Origin: Rhynchopus sp. YZ270_cl-10
Taxonomy: Eukaryota > Euglenozoa > Diplonemea > Diplonemida > Diplonemidae
Direction of reading: 5' to 3'
Length of the DNA: 64,000 nucleotides
NCBI GenBank assembly: GCA_964035575.1
Contig: OZ037840.1
Location: 806,001-870,000, forward strand
The position numbers and the translations under genes were made by a program. This document shows positions 1 through 11,234 of the stretch, piece by piece. Within the stretch, counting starts at the first letter, position 1, and each line of letters begins with the position of its first letter. Under the pieces are notes generated by a model. That model ran no database searches. It was not told the DNA's origin and saw only the letters and a program-made list of their open reading frames with translations.

Positions 1-1175
1 CGAACACAAAAAAAATCCCAAACCCACCCCACAGCCTGCTCTAAGGCAACACATTGTAATGCAAGACTATCGTGTCAGTAGCAGCTACTGTTTAGCAAAA
101 AAAAGAGAGGTTGTCAAAAGAAATCTTCCCTCCTTTGGTATGAGGTAACTAGGCACTACGAAGTTTCCAATTTCCACCTTCGTGTTATTGCTTCCGTGGT
201 GTGGCTGAATGGGGGGGTGCAAAAAAAAAAAATCGCCTGGAGCAATTCGGGCATTACCTAGAAGCGTGTAGTATAGTGGTGTTCATCTTCGGGGTATCTA
301 CACTAAAACAACCAAGTTTTCACAAAAGAGTGCGCAAGCAGTGTGAATTCACCCCCTTCAGCCACCCCAGCAAGGTTGTGTGTGCATCCAGGGCTAGCAG
401 TATGCGCGTCAAGGTCGGAGGTGTGTGCCTGCGTCAATACCAACCATTTATTTCTTTCTTTCTGTGCAGTGCCTGCACCCGCTGTGTACGGTGAGGTGTT
501 TGCACTTTCAACCTCTCTTTTCTCGGCAATGATAGTAGCGAAAATATGTGTGTGAATAGGCATGCTTCTTCTTTTACCGTATACAAAATGTTGGACCGGG
601 GCTTTTTGGGGGTTTTTTTTTGAGTATTGGGAGTTTTTCTGGTCCATTTTTATTACGATCTTTTTGTTTTCTTTTCTATGATTACTTTCCCCTCGGTTTA
701 GCTGTGGAAAAAGTGTGTTTTGCCAAAATGAAGGCAACAGCTTTTTATTTTCTTGTTCACTTACTAAGACGAAAGGTGTACAAAGGAAGTACACGGCTGG
801 TTTTTGGCCATTCAGCATTTCTTTACTGTTGTAGGCCGCAGGGTACTTCTGTTTTTATCCGGATGGCTGGCATCGTACGTCAGTCGGAGGTGCCTGCATC
901 AACTAGTTTCTTTTCCTTCAGATGTGTGTGCGCGAGAGGCGCATTTCATCTTCCAAGTTTTTTCTTTCTTTTCTGTGGATGGTGTGTTCCAAAACAAAAA
1001 GGTACCCCAGGGTACGCTCAGAGTCATTTGGATGATTGTTATTGTTATTTCAATGTAAAATCAAGGTGGCTACTCAAGAGAGTAGCGATAACATACAAAA
1101 AAAAAAACAAATGACTGATGAATAGACCAAAGAATAATCTAATCAGACTAAGCAAATGAGAGGCTTAGGTTCATC
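1..1175. other. AT-rich spacer with short dispersed repeats, no gene seen
   Basis: No convincing coding region: the reading frames here are short, T/A-run rich and without recognisable domains. Two dispersed repeats are visible. One lies near 268-320 (core cttcggggtatctacacta, ending in accaagttttc) and recurs near 3320, 36862, 47198 and 47357. The other lies near 826-905 (core gtcggaggtgcctgcatcaa) and recurs near 25237 and 36645. From about 1120 a copy of the gactaagca...aggcttaggttcatc repeat begins, which is interrupted at 1176. Confidence 0.6.
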
Positions 1176-1322
1176 ATGGTTTGTTGTCAGACTGAGTCAG
1201 ACTGGCTCATCTCGCGCCCCTCTCGCACTCGAGTGCGCGAGAAGTGCGAGATGAGCGTGAGAGGAGTTCCGACCCTCAGCCTTTGGCCCAAAATCCGGAA
1301 AATCAGTCTGACTACAAACCAT
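1176..1322. mobile_element. 147-bp inverted-repeat element (MITE-like) with 8-bp target duplication
   Basis: Ends are inverted repeats: the left end reads atggtttgttgtcagactga and the right end, reverse complemented, atggtttgtagtcagactga. It is flanked on both sides by GGTTCATC (1168-1175 and 1323-1330), an 8-bp target duplication. The host sequence is the dispersed repeat aggcttaggttcatc, so the empty site is known from other copies. The interior contains a GCGAGA-rich palindrome around 1215-1255, resembling the material at 55.9-56.0 kb. No coding capacity. An 8-bp duplication suggests hAT-type transposition, but the TIR does not start with the usual CA, so the superfamily is uncertain. Confidence 0.75.
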
Positions 1323-2505
1323 GGTTCATCCGATAGATTAGTCTTTTATGGTACAGTGCATCGTTATTGATGTGGTGTAGCGGTGACGATCGCAACTTAC
1401 CGTGCGTTTTTTTTTTTCTTCTTTTGACTTTCCCCCCGTTTTGGACCACACCAATGAATTGAAAGACCTGAATTCCTTATTTTTTTTTGTGCGAAAACGA
1501 AAACCATCGTTTTTTTTTTTCTCCCCCAAGCGGTTTTATTGCCTATAGCGTACAACCCCACCGGGATTTTTCCTGTTTTTTTCTTCTTCAAAAACCATTT
1601 TTTTGACACAATTTTTTTTTAGAAACCACATTTACTCTATTATTTTCTTCTCGGGCACAAATGTGGGGTTTTTTTTTTTGTTGTGTTTTTTTTTTTCTTT
1701 TGTTCTCTGTGTCGAGTTGTTGCCAACAATCTTGTGACATATCAAGGACTCCTTCCTGCATTGTTTTGCAGGTATGTGGTTGGCTGTGCTGTTCTGAATG
1801 TCTTTGAAGCTCGTTTTCAACCCACGATTCGACTTTGCTTCTGGGGGTTTGTGGAGTAGTTTTTTTTTTTTTCGGGTGATTGTATTTTCTTAAGGTTTTC
1901 TTTGGAAGTGAACGCACTGCGAGGCACATCCACCTTTGGATCCTTCTTTTTGTCAAAAAAAAAAAAAAATGACAACCAACGCACAGCTTTTATTCATCCT
2001 TTCCCTCCCTCCCCTTTTTTTGTCTGGTCCTATTCGTTTTCGTTTTGTCGGAGGAACCCTTCCCGTTTCCTTTATCCATGAGGAAAAAGGGGTCGGAAAC
2101 CTGCCACGTCTTTTGACTTAGCAATGTAAAAAAAAATAATAGAAAACACGAACCAAAATATTTTTTCCCACAGAAAGAACATATTTCCAGACTGCCATAC
2201 AAAATAATAAAAAAACTCACAGAAAAATACACCCCCCTTGGTTAGCCAATGGAGGCTGTGAAATGCAAAGTGATCCGGCCATGGGGTGTGTGGTATGTGT
2301 GTGACGGCGTCTTTGCCGTTTCATGCGATTTTCTTCGAAGTTTTCAAAGAAAAAAGAAAAAAAAGAAAAAAAAGAAAAAAAATGGTGTGGTGGGTGTTGT
2401 CTTTATCTCTCTCGTGCAGTGACGTCGTTACGTATCTACTGCCCAACATAAACTCCTCTCTTCTGCCCCCCTACCCCCACATATTCTTTACTGAATGCCA
2501 AAATC

Positions 2506-3138
2506 CAGGGTGTTTCCTAATTTCGGAACTTTTCCGGAAAATTTCGACATCCGGAAGCAAATTTTTTCCCTGAAGAAACGGTAGGTTTTCAGGCCCAAAA
2601 CACACCGCGAATGGCATTTCCGGAATCCGTCCGCGCTGTGGTGGGGTCAATTTGCCGAAATGGCCAAGTTCTTGGTGTTGGTCAAAATGAGTGTAAGGAA
2701 AAGGGGACCAGGTAAATCCCACAACCCAGATTTTCTCTCCCTGATCCTGAAAACATGAAAATGCCCGAAAACACCGGCATTTGCATTTCCGGAATCCGCC
2801 CGTTCTGTGGTGGGGTCAATTTGACGAAATGGACAAGTCCTTGGTTTTGGTCAAAACCCGTCAGTGTAAGGTAAAGGGGGCCAAGTGTTTGCCTGTAGAA
2901 ACTGGTAGGAACAGGCAGCGCCGCAGGCGCACGGTACCCAACATCGGTGAAAATAAAAATTCCCGAAAACTGCTTTATTTGAATGATTGGAGCGATCCAG
3001 AACAGCGAACATACTTCTTTCGGGAAAATACCAAAACATAAGCACTTTAAATACGTCCCTAATTTTTTCCCGCAAATTTTTTCCCTGGCCAATTTTTTCC
3101 AAATCCCCGGAAGCGGAAGCAAATTAGGAAACACCCTG
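2506..3138. mobile_element. Non-autonomous hAT-like DNA transposon, 633 bp
   Basis: The ends are inverted repeats beginning CAGGGTGTTTCCTAATTT on the left and the same 18 bases, reverse complemented, on the right. Flanks are a perfect 8-bp duplication CCAAAATC (2498-2505 and 3139-3146). CAGGG-type termini plus an 8-bp duplication are hallmarks of hAT elements. The interior holds two direct copies of a ~85-bp module (near 2614-2690 and 2780-2860, core ggtggggtcaatttg) that also occurs in two other TIR elements of this window. No transposase seen, so it would depend on a partner in trans. A poly-A run follows the right duplication. Confidence 0.88.
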
Positions 3139-3146
3139 CCAAAATC

Positions 3147-3148
3147 TC

Positions 3149-3185
<37 letters not shown>

Positions 3186-3642
3186 CAAAAGATGCGCTTC
3201 TTTGTATACATAAATTCCCTTCTTCCCTCAAACCCCCAATACACAACCAAAGAAATGCAAAACAAAAACAGACGACGGCCGAGCATTGCATAGAGTAACT
3301 CTGGCATCACTTAGAGAAAAGTAGAGTTCATCTTCGGGTGTCTACACTAAAACAACTAAGTTTTCAAAAAAACAAAAAAAAAAATAAAAATATTCACAAC
3401 TCCCTTCGTCATTACACAACCACTACAGCACACACATAACATTCCTTTCTTTGTGTCTCTTTTTCAAACCCCCTTTTTGCTTTTTTTTTAGATTATCCCT
3501 TCAATCTCAGCCCCCCCACAATGCTTGTTTTCTTATTCCTCTGATAAGGAGGGAAAGATTTAAGCAAAACCAATACCGTACAATATTCTCTTCGCTGTTT
3601 TGTACAAAAAAAGAACCGATTTTTTTTTTGTTGAAAAAATAA
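3147..3642. other. 5' flank of the channel gene
   Basis: About 500 bases with no gene. It starts with a long A run (3150-3177), contains a copy of the dispersed repeat ending near 3365 (core cgggtgtctacactaaaaca), then a pyrimidine-rich stretch (3440-3640) with a T run followed by AG at 3481-3492. An in-frame TAA lies directly before the ATG at 3643. No TATA-like or other defined promoter element can be assigned. Confidence 0.5.
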
Positions 3643-6600
3643 ATGGAGTATCAGAGCCATCCGTTGAAGGCATCGGATTTGCAGCAGAACAATGTAGGGT
3701 ATGAGGACAATGATGCCTCCAGCTCTGCGTCTACGAAGATGACGGTGTTCGTTGAAGAGTGGGGGGACGGTGCACGGAACTGGGTGAGGAGTGTTATTTT
3801 ATTAAATCCGTGGTTCGAACGGTTCTGGCTGTTGATTATTATTGCAAACTGCGTGGTCCTCGCGATGGAAGACCCGACAGACAAGGACTGCGAAACAGAG
3901 CGCTGCAAATTCACGAAAATCGCAGACTACGTCTTCACGAACCTCTTCGTCGTGGAGATGGTCTTGAAGCTCATTGGCTATGGAACCTTTCGCCGGCATG
4001 ATTCGTATCTGCGTGACGTGTGGTGTCTCATAGATGGGTTGATAGTGGTGTCCGGTGTCATCGCCTTCCTGCTTGACGTGATCTTCTCAGCGTCGGGCCC
4101 AGCGTTGACGGGGCTGCGTGCATTCCGTCTGCTGCGTCCGCTCAAGGCGATCCAGTCGTTTCCCGCGGTGCGTATTTTGATTCAGTCCATTCTCGCATCG
4201 TTGCCAAAGCTGGGGGATGTGTTTGTGTTGTACTTCTTCTTCGTGCTTGTGATGGGGATCATCTCGCTGCAGCAGTGGAAGGGCTCGCTCAGTGTGCACT
4301 GTGCAACGGAGGAGTCGTACCAGGCAGCGTTGCTGGAGGACAACGACTCCCTGGTCGAGCTTGCGGAAGATGGGCGTGTGTGCACGAACTCAAGCTACTT
4401 CCACGTAGGTGGGCATCTCTGTGACTTCGGATACGTCTGCGTGCGGCACGGCGGGAACCCTGAGGGCGGGCTGCTCTCCTTCGACAACATCGGGGTGGCG
4501 GCACTGACGCTGTTTGTGGCGCTGACGCTTGAAGGGTGGACCGACGCGATGTACGAGACCATGGACGCGACGACGTACTTTGCTGCCTTTTTCTGGGTGA
4601 TCCTTGTCATCTTTGGCGCCTTTTTCATTCTCAACCTTACTATTGTCATTATTACTGAGGCTTTTGAGATGAAGCAATACGAGCAGAAGACTTCTGCGTT
4701 TCGCGCCATTGACAAGGACGGCGGGGGCGAACTGGACAAGGAAGAGGTGCGCCGCCTGCTGAAGAAGCTTAATGGACAGGATCCCTCTGAGGAGGAGCTG
4801 GACAAGGTCTTTACGGAGATGGACACTGACGGGGGTGGCACGGTGTCGTTGGAGGAGTTCCTTGAATACGCAGAGAAGCACGCAGCCACTGTGGGCGCCG
4901 CACTCACCAAAGGGAGACCTGGCGCAACAGGCATGATGACATCCGTCAAGCAAGTAGCATCGAAGCTCCCCCTCCTCGGGAACGTGAAAGGCGCCGTGGA
5001 GCGTGCCACAGAAGACCTAGGGGAAAGGGAGGAGAAGCGTGCACCCTGGCGTGACCGGATTTACCAAGTGGTGGAGCCCACAGGGTTGGAGACAACAATG
5101 CCCGTGGCAAACAGGCTCTTCGACAGAACAGTGATGGTGGTCATCATCCTCAACACCATCGCCCTCGCAATCGAGCACCACGGCCAGCCTGATGAGATGA
5201 CCACTGTGCTTGAGGTCTTCAACTACATCTTCACAATATTCTTTGCCCTCGAAGCCGCTATAAAGATCATAGGTTTGGGCATCATGGGGTATGTTCGTGA
5301 TAAGTTCAATATCTTCGACTTCATCGTGTCCCTGCTCTCGGTGGTGGGTCTCTTTGGCGTTGTCGGGAATGTGTCGGTGTTCCGCACGTTCCGTGCCCTG
5401 CGTGTGCTGCGCCTGGCGAAGCAGGTGCCACTCCTGCAGCGCTGGATCGGGATTCTGCTGAACTCAATGAAAGGTGCTGCGGTGCTGACGTCGCTGCTGA
5501 TGCTTGTGGTCTTTATTGTGGCACTGCTCGGGATGCAGCTGTTTGGGGGGAACTTCTGCCACCTTGACGAGGACTTTGATGCAAACGCCGCAGGGCTGAC
5601 GGATGCAGAACGCGGGACGGGACGTGGCTGTGGTGGTGTACCACGCTCCAACTACGACGACTTGGCGAGCGCGCTGATGACAACATTCCAGATCCTGACT
5701 GGCGAGGACTGGAACAAGATCATGTACAACGGGATGCGTGCTGCGGGGGACTGGGTGTCTGTGTACTACGTGCTGTACTACATGCTGGGGAACTACATGA
5801 TGCTGAACCTCTTCATTGCTGTGCTTCTCAACAGCAGGGAGATGACCGACTCCTCTTCCTCCATCACCGAGGCGCCTGGCGACGACGACCCCCTCGACAT
5901 GCCTGCGAGCCCTGCCACAGCGAGCCCTGCCACCCTCAGCAAGGCCATCTCCGATGACCCTGCCTCACCCAAGGTGGAGTGGCAGAAGCTGTGTGACGAC
6001 ACGAATACGGATCACAACGAGGCAGCCAGCCCCGTCGCTGATGCCGCAGTCGTCCTAGGGCGCAGAAACATGGGATACCAGGACGCCATCGACCGCAAGG
6101 AAGGCCCCAAGCGTCGCCTCCCTGACTGGCTCAACGAGCTTGTCGAGTCCGAGCGCTCCCTCCTAGTCTTCAGCAAGGACAACGTCATCCGCCAGAAGAT
6201 GCTCTGGATCATCAGCACCACAGCCTTCGAAGCAGTCGTGCTGCTCTGCATCCTCGTCTCCACAGTCACCCTTGCCCTCGAGAACCCGGTCCGCCCACCA
6301 GACCACCCACAGGAGCTCCTCCTGGCACAGGTCAACTTCGTCATGGTCTGGGTCTTCCTCACAGAATGCTTCTTTAAGGTAGTCGGGATGGGGTTTGTTT
6401 TGCACAAAACAAGTTATCTGCGTTCAGAAGGGTGGAACATTCTTGACTTTGTGATCGTGTGTGTCAGCCTTCTGTCGTTGGTGATCCCAGGAGGCAACTC
6501 GCTTGAGTTCATCAAGATCATGCGCACGCTGCGTCCCCTGCGCTTCATCAACAAGTCTGAGGGGATGAAGGTCGTTGTCCAGGCGTTGGTGAAGAGTATT

Positions 6601-9498
6601 ACGCCGTTGCTGAACGTGATGTTGATCTCGCTGCTGGTGTGGGTGATCTTTGGCATCATGGGTGTGCAGCTTTTTGCGGGGAAGTTCCACCGCTGTTCGC
6701 TCAACGAGTATGGCGACATGGATGCGATCACCTTCCGCGTGGACTGCCTCGACATCGACAAATGTTCCGGCGACGACGGCGAGCCCTGCAGGTGGCTGAA
6801 CTACGTCTCACACTTCGACCACCTGCCTGCAGCGTTCCTGAACCTCTTTGAGGTGGCGTCGCTTGAAGGGTGGGTCGACGTGATGAACCTTGGGATTGAC
6901 TCCGTTTCGTACGACGAGGCGCCGAGACGGAACAACAACCGGTGGATGGCGCTGTACTTTTTGATTTTTGTTGTGTTTGGCGCCTTTTTCATTATCAACA
7001 TGTTTATTGGCGTGCTTATTGACACATACTACCAGGAAAAGGAAAAGGCTTCCAGCACGGGTGGAATATTTCTGAATGATCGGCAGAAGCTGTGGGTCAC
7101 ACATCATACTAAGATGCTCAACATTATGTCAGCCACGAATCGCGAGGCGGTGACGAGACGCCAGCCACGTGACAGCTTTCTTTTCAAACTGATGACCTCT
7201 TCTGCCTGCGACGTATTCATCACGGGGTGCATCATCCTCAACGTCCTGCTCATGGCCACAGAGCACTATCCTGGGGGAGTCTGGCTGGACGTTCTGCACA
7301 TCATTAACTTAATCTTCTACGGTATATTCTTGCTGGAAGCAATTCTGAAGAATCTTGCATTAGGACCAACAGAGTACTTCAAGGATATGTGGAATAGGTT
7401 CGATATGTTCATCGTGTGCCTGTCCACGGTGGGCGTAATAATGGAGTTAGTGTTGACAGCAAGCCCCGCAGTAAGTATTTTCCGGATTCTGCGTCTGGCC
7501 CGCCTGCTGCGCATGGTGAAGAAGGCAAAGGGCATCAAACGCATCCTGCGCACGCTGCTGCTCTCCCTCCCCTCAATGATGAACGTGGCGGGGATCCTCT
7601 TCCTCATGTTCTTCGTCTACGCGGTGCTCGGTGTGAAGCTCTTCGCAAAGCTGCGGCGTGGCGGGCCCGACGATGCGATGGGGCGGTACGCAAACTTCGA
7701 GAACTTTGGGTTCTCCCTTTTGCTTCTCCTCCGCATGACGACAGGCGAGGCGTGGCAGTCCGTTCTCAAGGAGGCCTCTGTGGAGCCGCCGCACGCATGC
7801 TCCGAGCACCTCGGGAACTGCGGGCATCCCTTCATCGCGGTGGTCTACTTCTGCTCCTTCACGCTTGCGGGGATGTACGTTCTTCTCAACCTTTTCATTG
7901 CTGTTATCTTGGACGCCTTTTCACAGTCCAACGAGGAAGGCGTTTGCACAGACGAATACATGGAGCGCATCAAATACTGCTGGGACGATGTCAGGGAAGA
8001 CGACGCCGACGGCGTCGACCCTAGGAACCTTTACAGCTTTTTAACCGCTATCGGACCACCCTTGGGGATGGAAGTGGACTCTTTAGAATCTGATCTGGAA
8101 GCCTTCATTGCACCTATGGACCTCGAAGTGTGCCCAGAGACGGGCCTCATCTTGCAGGTAGAGTTGATCCCAAAGCTCTTCAAGATGCGCTATGGCCAGT
8201 CCCTCCCTGACGACCTGCAGGAGCACCTCACCGCCAAAGAACGTGAGCACATCACCCTAGGCCGCCAGGTGACCGGAGTGTCGCTGAAGCAGCAGCACTC
8301 TAATGTGGAGTTGAGTGTCCTCCCTTCGTACGACGCTGCCTTGTTGGGGGGGCCGAACACAGACGGTGAGCAGAAGACACATAGACCCAGGAGGTTGACA
8401 GTCACGCTGCCTGACGAAGAAGAAAGCACCTTCCCCGGCACGCCGTTGGGGGTAAAGGAAAGCAGCGCAAATGGGGGGACGACCTACACGGCCCCCTCGC
8501 TGCTGCTCTCTTCCGCTTCCACTGCGTTGCTGGAGGCTCCTGTGCAGACCGCTCCACGACGTGACCCTCATCGCACACCACACCCATGGGTCTCTCAAGG
8601 GGTCTGGCCAGATGGCGGCATAGACAGGAGGAATGTTACCTTACATAAGCCCCCTCTGTTAGGCGCGTCATTAGGGTTCAAGGTAAACCCAGATACTGCT
8701 AGGGTGACTACGGTTGAAGAAGGGTCTGTCGCTGATGCGTCGGGGATCACTCCGGGAATGCGGTTGACCGGGGTCGATGGGGAGGTGGTGACGGCAGGGA
8801 ATATTGAGGCTGCGACGAAGGATATACGGTATGCAAAAAGCGCGGTGAATCTGGAGTTGGAGACGCCGGACCCTACTGATATGTTGATGGAGCGGTATGC
8901 GGGTCCAAACAAATGCCTGAACTTTTTGCAGCTAAGCGGAATGTGCACCGCCCTCGGTGTCAGCGGACCGAACAATTTAAAAACCTTCGAAGCAGTGTGC
9001 GCAGCAAAGGGTCTCAACCCGAGACAAGGTTTTGGATGGTCCGACACACACGAAATGATGTCCGCGCTCCCATACGAAGGCAGACGGCGTGTACTCCTCT
9101 CCCTAGGGCTGCTCCCTGAAGAGAGGGGGTTGGGCATGGCCAGCTCTGCGTCTCCACACCACAGCCAGGTGGTGCAGGAACACTGGGAGGAGGTGTATGA
9201 GTTGAAGTCGCTGTCCCCTGTGCAGCCGCTCCTGCGGCAGCAGCAGCAGCAGCATCCGTTGACGCACCCACTGCTGGCGCCTGCGGGGTCAGGTGCGGAA
9301 GGTCTGCCACACCATCGTCTCAGCCACAATGCATTAACAGCGAACAACAGACTGCTCGGCAAGTTTGAGCATGCTTTTATGGAGGTGCGGGATGGAGCAG
9401 GAGGAGGAGTGCACCACCACCATCACCACAACCACAACCCACACGGTGGATTTGCGGGTCCTGGCGATTATCTGTCTCGCTCATATGTCCCGTTGTGA
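3643..9498 (+). CDS. Four-domain voltage-gated calcium-type channel alpha subunit with linker EF-hands and PDZ-like domain (1951 aa)
   Basis: Pore-forming subunit of the Cav/Nav superfamily, predicted in a cellular membrane. Four six-helix domains: I (S1 near residue 60), II (near 496), III (near 861), IV (near 1188). Each has an Arg-rich S4 (about 155-172, 577-596, 956-972, 1278-1297), so voltage gating is expected. Pore loops are TLEGW (~294), TGEDW (~686), SLEGW (~1073) and TGEAW (~1368): an E/E/E/E ring, the pattern of Ca2+-selective channels. Two canonical EF-hand loops (DKDGGGELDKEE ~357 and DTDGGGTVSLEE ~393) sit between domains I and II, in addition to the degenerate EF-like region after domain IV (~1440-1520) common in Cav. 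A PDZ-like fold (~1672-1740, GASLGF) and a disordered tail with Q and H runs follow. TAA immediately precedes the ATG in frame. Intronless. The family call is firm; the selectivity is inferred from the filter. Confidence 0.95.
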   Translation: MEYQSHPLKASDLQQNNVGYEDNDASSSASTKMTVFVEEWGDGARNWVRSVILLNPWFERFWLLIIIANCVVLAMEDPTDKDCETERCKFTKIADYVFTNLFVVEMVLKLIGYGTFRRHDSYLRDVWCLIDGLIVVSGVIAFLLDVIFSASGPALTGLRAFRLLRPLKAIQSFPAVRILIQSILASLPKLGDVFVLYFFFVLVMGIISLQQWKGSLSVHCATEESYQAALLEDNDSLVELAEDGRVCTNSSYFHVGGHLCDFGYVCVRHGGNPEGGLLSFDNIGVAALTLFVALTLEGWTDAMYETMDATTYFAAFFWVILVIFGAFFILNLTIVIITEAFEMKQYEQKTSAFRAIDKDGGGELDKEEVRRLLKKLNGQDPSEEELDKVFTEMDTDGGGTVSLEEFLEYAEKHAATVGAALTKGRPGATGMMTSVKQVASKLPLLGNVKGAVERATEDLGEREEKRAPWRDRIYQVVEPTGLETTMPVANRLFDRTVMVVIILNTIALAIEHHGQPDEMTTVLEVFNYIFTIFFALEAAIKIIGLGIMGYVRDKFNIFDFIVSLLSVVGLFGVVGNVSVFRTFRALRVLRLAKQVPLLQRWIGILLNSMKGAAVLTSLLMLVVFIVALLGMQLFGGNFCHLDEDFDANAAGLTDAERGTGRGCGGVPRSNYDDLASALMTTFQILTGEDWNKIMYNGMRAAGDWVSVYYVLYYMLGNYMMLNLFIAVLLNSREMTDSSSSITEAPGDDDPLDMPASPATASPATLSKAISDDPASPKVEWQKLCDDTNTDHNEAASPVADAAVVLGRRNMGYQDAIDRKEGPKRRLPDWLNELVESERSLLVFSKDNVIRQKMLWIISTTAFEAVVLLCILVSTVTLALENPVRPPDHPQELLLAQVNFVMVWVFLTECFFKVVGMGFVLHKTSYLRSEGWNILDFVIVCVSLLSLVIPGGNSLEFIKIMRTLRPLRFINKSEGMKVVVQALVKSITPLLNVMLISLLVWVIFGIMGVQLFAGKFHRCSLNEYGDMDAITFRVDCLDIDKCSGDDGEPCRWLNYVSHFDHLPAAFLNLFEVASLEGWVDVMNLGIDSVSYDEAPRRNNNRWMALYFLIFVVFGAFFIINMFIGVLIDTYYQEKEKASSTGGIFLNDRQKLWVTHHTKMLNIMSATNREAVTRRQPRDSFLFKLMTSSACDVFITGCIILNVLLMATEHYPGGVWLDVLHIINLIFYGIFLLEAILKNLALGPTEYFKDMWNRFDMFIVCLSTVGVIMELVLTASPAVSIFRILRLARLLRMVKKAKGIKRILRTLLLSLPSMMNVAGILFLMFFVYAVLGVKLFAKLRRGGPDDAMGRYANFENFGFSLLLLLRMTTGEAWQSVLKEASVEPPHACSEHLGNCGHPFIAVVYFCSFTLAGMYVLLNLFIAVILDAFSQSNEEGVCTDEYMERIKYCWDDVREDDADGVDPRNLYSFLTAIGPPLGMEVDSLESDLEAFIAPMDLEVCPETGLILQVELIPKLFKMRYGQSLPDDLQEHLTAKEREHITLGRQVTGVSLKQQHSNVELSVLPSYDAALLGGPNTDGEQKTHRPRRLTVTLPDEEESTFPGTPLGVKESSANGGTTYTAPSLLLSSASTALLEAPVQTAPRRDPHRTPHPWVSQGVWPDGGIDRRNVTLHKPPLLGASLGFKVNPDTARVTTVEEGSVADASGITPGMRLTGVDGEVVTAGNIEAATKDIRYAKSAVNLELETPDPTDMLMERYAGPNKCLNFLQLSGMCTALGVSGPNNLKTFEAVCAAKGLNPRQGFGWSDTHEMMSALPYEGRRRVLLSLGLLPEERGLGMASSASPHHSQVVQEHWEEVYELKSLSPVQPLLRQQQQQHPLTHPLLAPAGSGAEGLPHHRLSHNALTANNRLLGKFEHAFMEVRDGAGGGVHHHHHHNHNPHGGFAGPGDYLSRSYVPL

Positions 9499-10067
9499 GT
9501 GTGAAGGGAGGGGGGCAGCCCGGAGAGGGGGGCTAGAGAGCGTGAAAAGGCGATGGGGTAGGTGGACACAGCGTAGTCAAAGGCAAGCTCGAATTGATGT
9601 TATTTTTGTTTTTTTTTTTTTTTTTTTGTGCTGGATGGGGGAAAGGGAATATTTCACAAATTAGGGTTGTAAATGAATGTATTGGGTGGGGGTGGGTGTG
9701 GGGGGGGAGGGTATGGGGCCTTTCGTGTGTTGTTGTGTCATTTTTTTTGGTTCAATCTTGATTGGGATTCCGTGTCATGTCCCCCTTTTATTAGGTGTTC
9801 GTGTCCGCGAGACACTTATTCACAATCTCTATTCGTATTTCAAATCAACTTTATTATTGTGTCGGCGTATGTGAACAAAAGGCGTTTTCACAAATTTTCA
9901 ACTTTTTTTTTCCCCCAGATGTTTACCTCGAAAAATGGATGTACAGCTGCATTGGTTTGGGGGGTCCACCCCACGGTGCACCAGTCATGCCAAGGTACAC
10001 TGTCACACAAGAGGGCTGTTGTATTTCAAGTCAACTTTTTGTAGGTGACTCAGCACATAAAGCTTAA
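9499..10067. repeat. Spacer with a dispersed repeat copy, split by the TTAA element
   Basis: T/G-rich spacer after the channel gene. From about 9920 to 10067 it carries the dispersed repeat seen also at 13.54-13.72, 28.28-28.40 and 45.44-45.60 kb (elements in order: cagatgt..., a gtgcac-rich part, gagggctgttgtatttcaag, then ggtgactcagcacataaagc). The canonical repeat continues aggcttaggttcatc; here that continuation (ttaagttcatc) is found only after 11230, on the far side of an insertion. No gene. Confidence 0.7.
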
Positions 10068-11230
10068 CCCTTTGGGAACTAACCGCCACTGTGGTGGCGG
10101 TTATAACAATTTTTCTTAGGAAGACGAGTTAGACATGATCTACTCAATATTTTCGACCAACTCTTGGCATGGTGGAAAGATTTTATGGCCCATCTTTCCA
10201 AAGAAGCAAGAATAGAAGATTTTGTAAAAAATGCATTCGTGTCAGATGGTGGCGCCCCCAAGCCAATTTTCGAAGAAATCAGAAAAAGTGGGTTTTTTAA
10301 AATTTTTCCGTTTTAGTGCTCCCACGTGAGTAAGATATCTTTAAAATGGTATTTTTCAAAAACTCGGGGTGTCGTGAAAAGATTTCTTGCAAATCTATCC
10401 AATAACGCCATTTTCGGGGGGGAAAAAATAGGTGTGGTATGCAGAAAGCGGAATAAGCAGTTTTTGACAGATCTGTCACAGGCTTTAAATCACCACTCGT
10501 CAAAAAATAAATAAATTTTTTTTTCTGGAACTGATCTCGCATTGCTTTGCATTCCGGCAGTTTCGCGCATTTAACGACGCCAAAAGTTTTCAAAAATGGC
10601 CAATCTGAAGTCAATTTACTCACTTTCCCCCCTAACATACCCTACTTTTTTTCCACTTTTCCCTAGTAAAAGTGCCATTTTTAGACATGTTGCCTGAGGC
10701 CTCAAAATATGGAAAATTCACCCATACCCCGCCCCAAAAATGCCCGGAAATGCGTTTCCGGGCCGAAATTTAGGAAAATATGAAAAAATTGACCCAAAAA
10801 ATGCACTTTTAATTGTTGTCACACCCCGCTTTACCACCTTTTCAGGTGACCCAGGCTCTCCAGTATCTAATAAATTTCCAGGATGCCAAAACTGAAAATT
10901 TTTTGCTTCTTTGGATTTATTTGATGAAAAATCTTTCAATTCCGCCCCTCGACTTTGGTTTTTATGCATGTGGGACCATATTACCCACGTTCTCGGGTGG
11001 CGCTCTGTGAGGACCCCTTTTAAGTATGACACCAGGCTCTCCAGTATCCAATAAATTTCCAGGATGCCAAAAATGATAATTTCTTGCTTCTTTGGATTTA
11101 TTTGATAAAAAATCTTTCAATTCCGCCCCTCGAGTTTTGTTTTTATGCATGTGGGACCATATTACCTACCTTCCTCTGTGGGGACCCCAATTTTGGGTGT
11201 TTAATTCAGCCACCCTTCGGTCCCAAAGGG
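10068..11230. mobile_element. Non-autonomous piggyBac-like (TTAA) DNA transposon, 1163 bp
   Basis: Bounded by TTAA on both sides (10064-10067, 11231-11234). Ends are inverted repeats: left CCCTTTGGGAACTAACCGCC, right (reverse complement) CCCTTTGGGACCGAAGGGTG. TTAA targets with CCC... termini are typical of piggyBac. A short inner palindrome (accgccactgtggtggcggt) lies at the left end. The interior has a ~180-bp tandem duplication (about 10853-11010 and 11033-11185, both containing ggatttatttgat). No transposase. It is inserted in the TTA of the dispersed repeat gtgactcagcac...aggctta-gttcatc, which is rejoined if the element is removed, confirming the boundaries. Confidence 0.85.
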
Positions 11231-11234
11231 TTAA

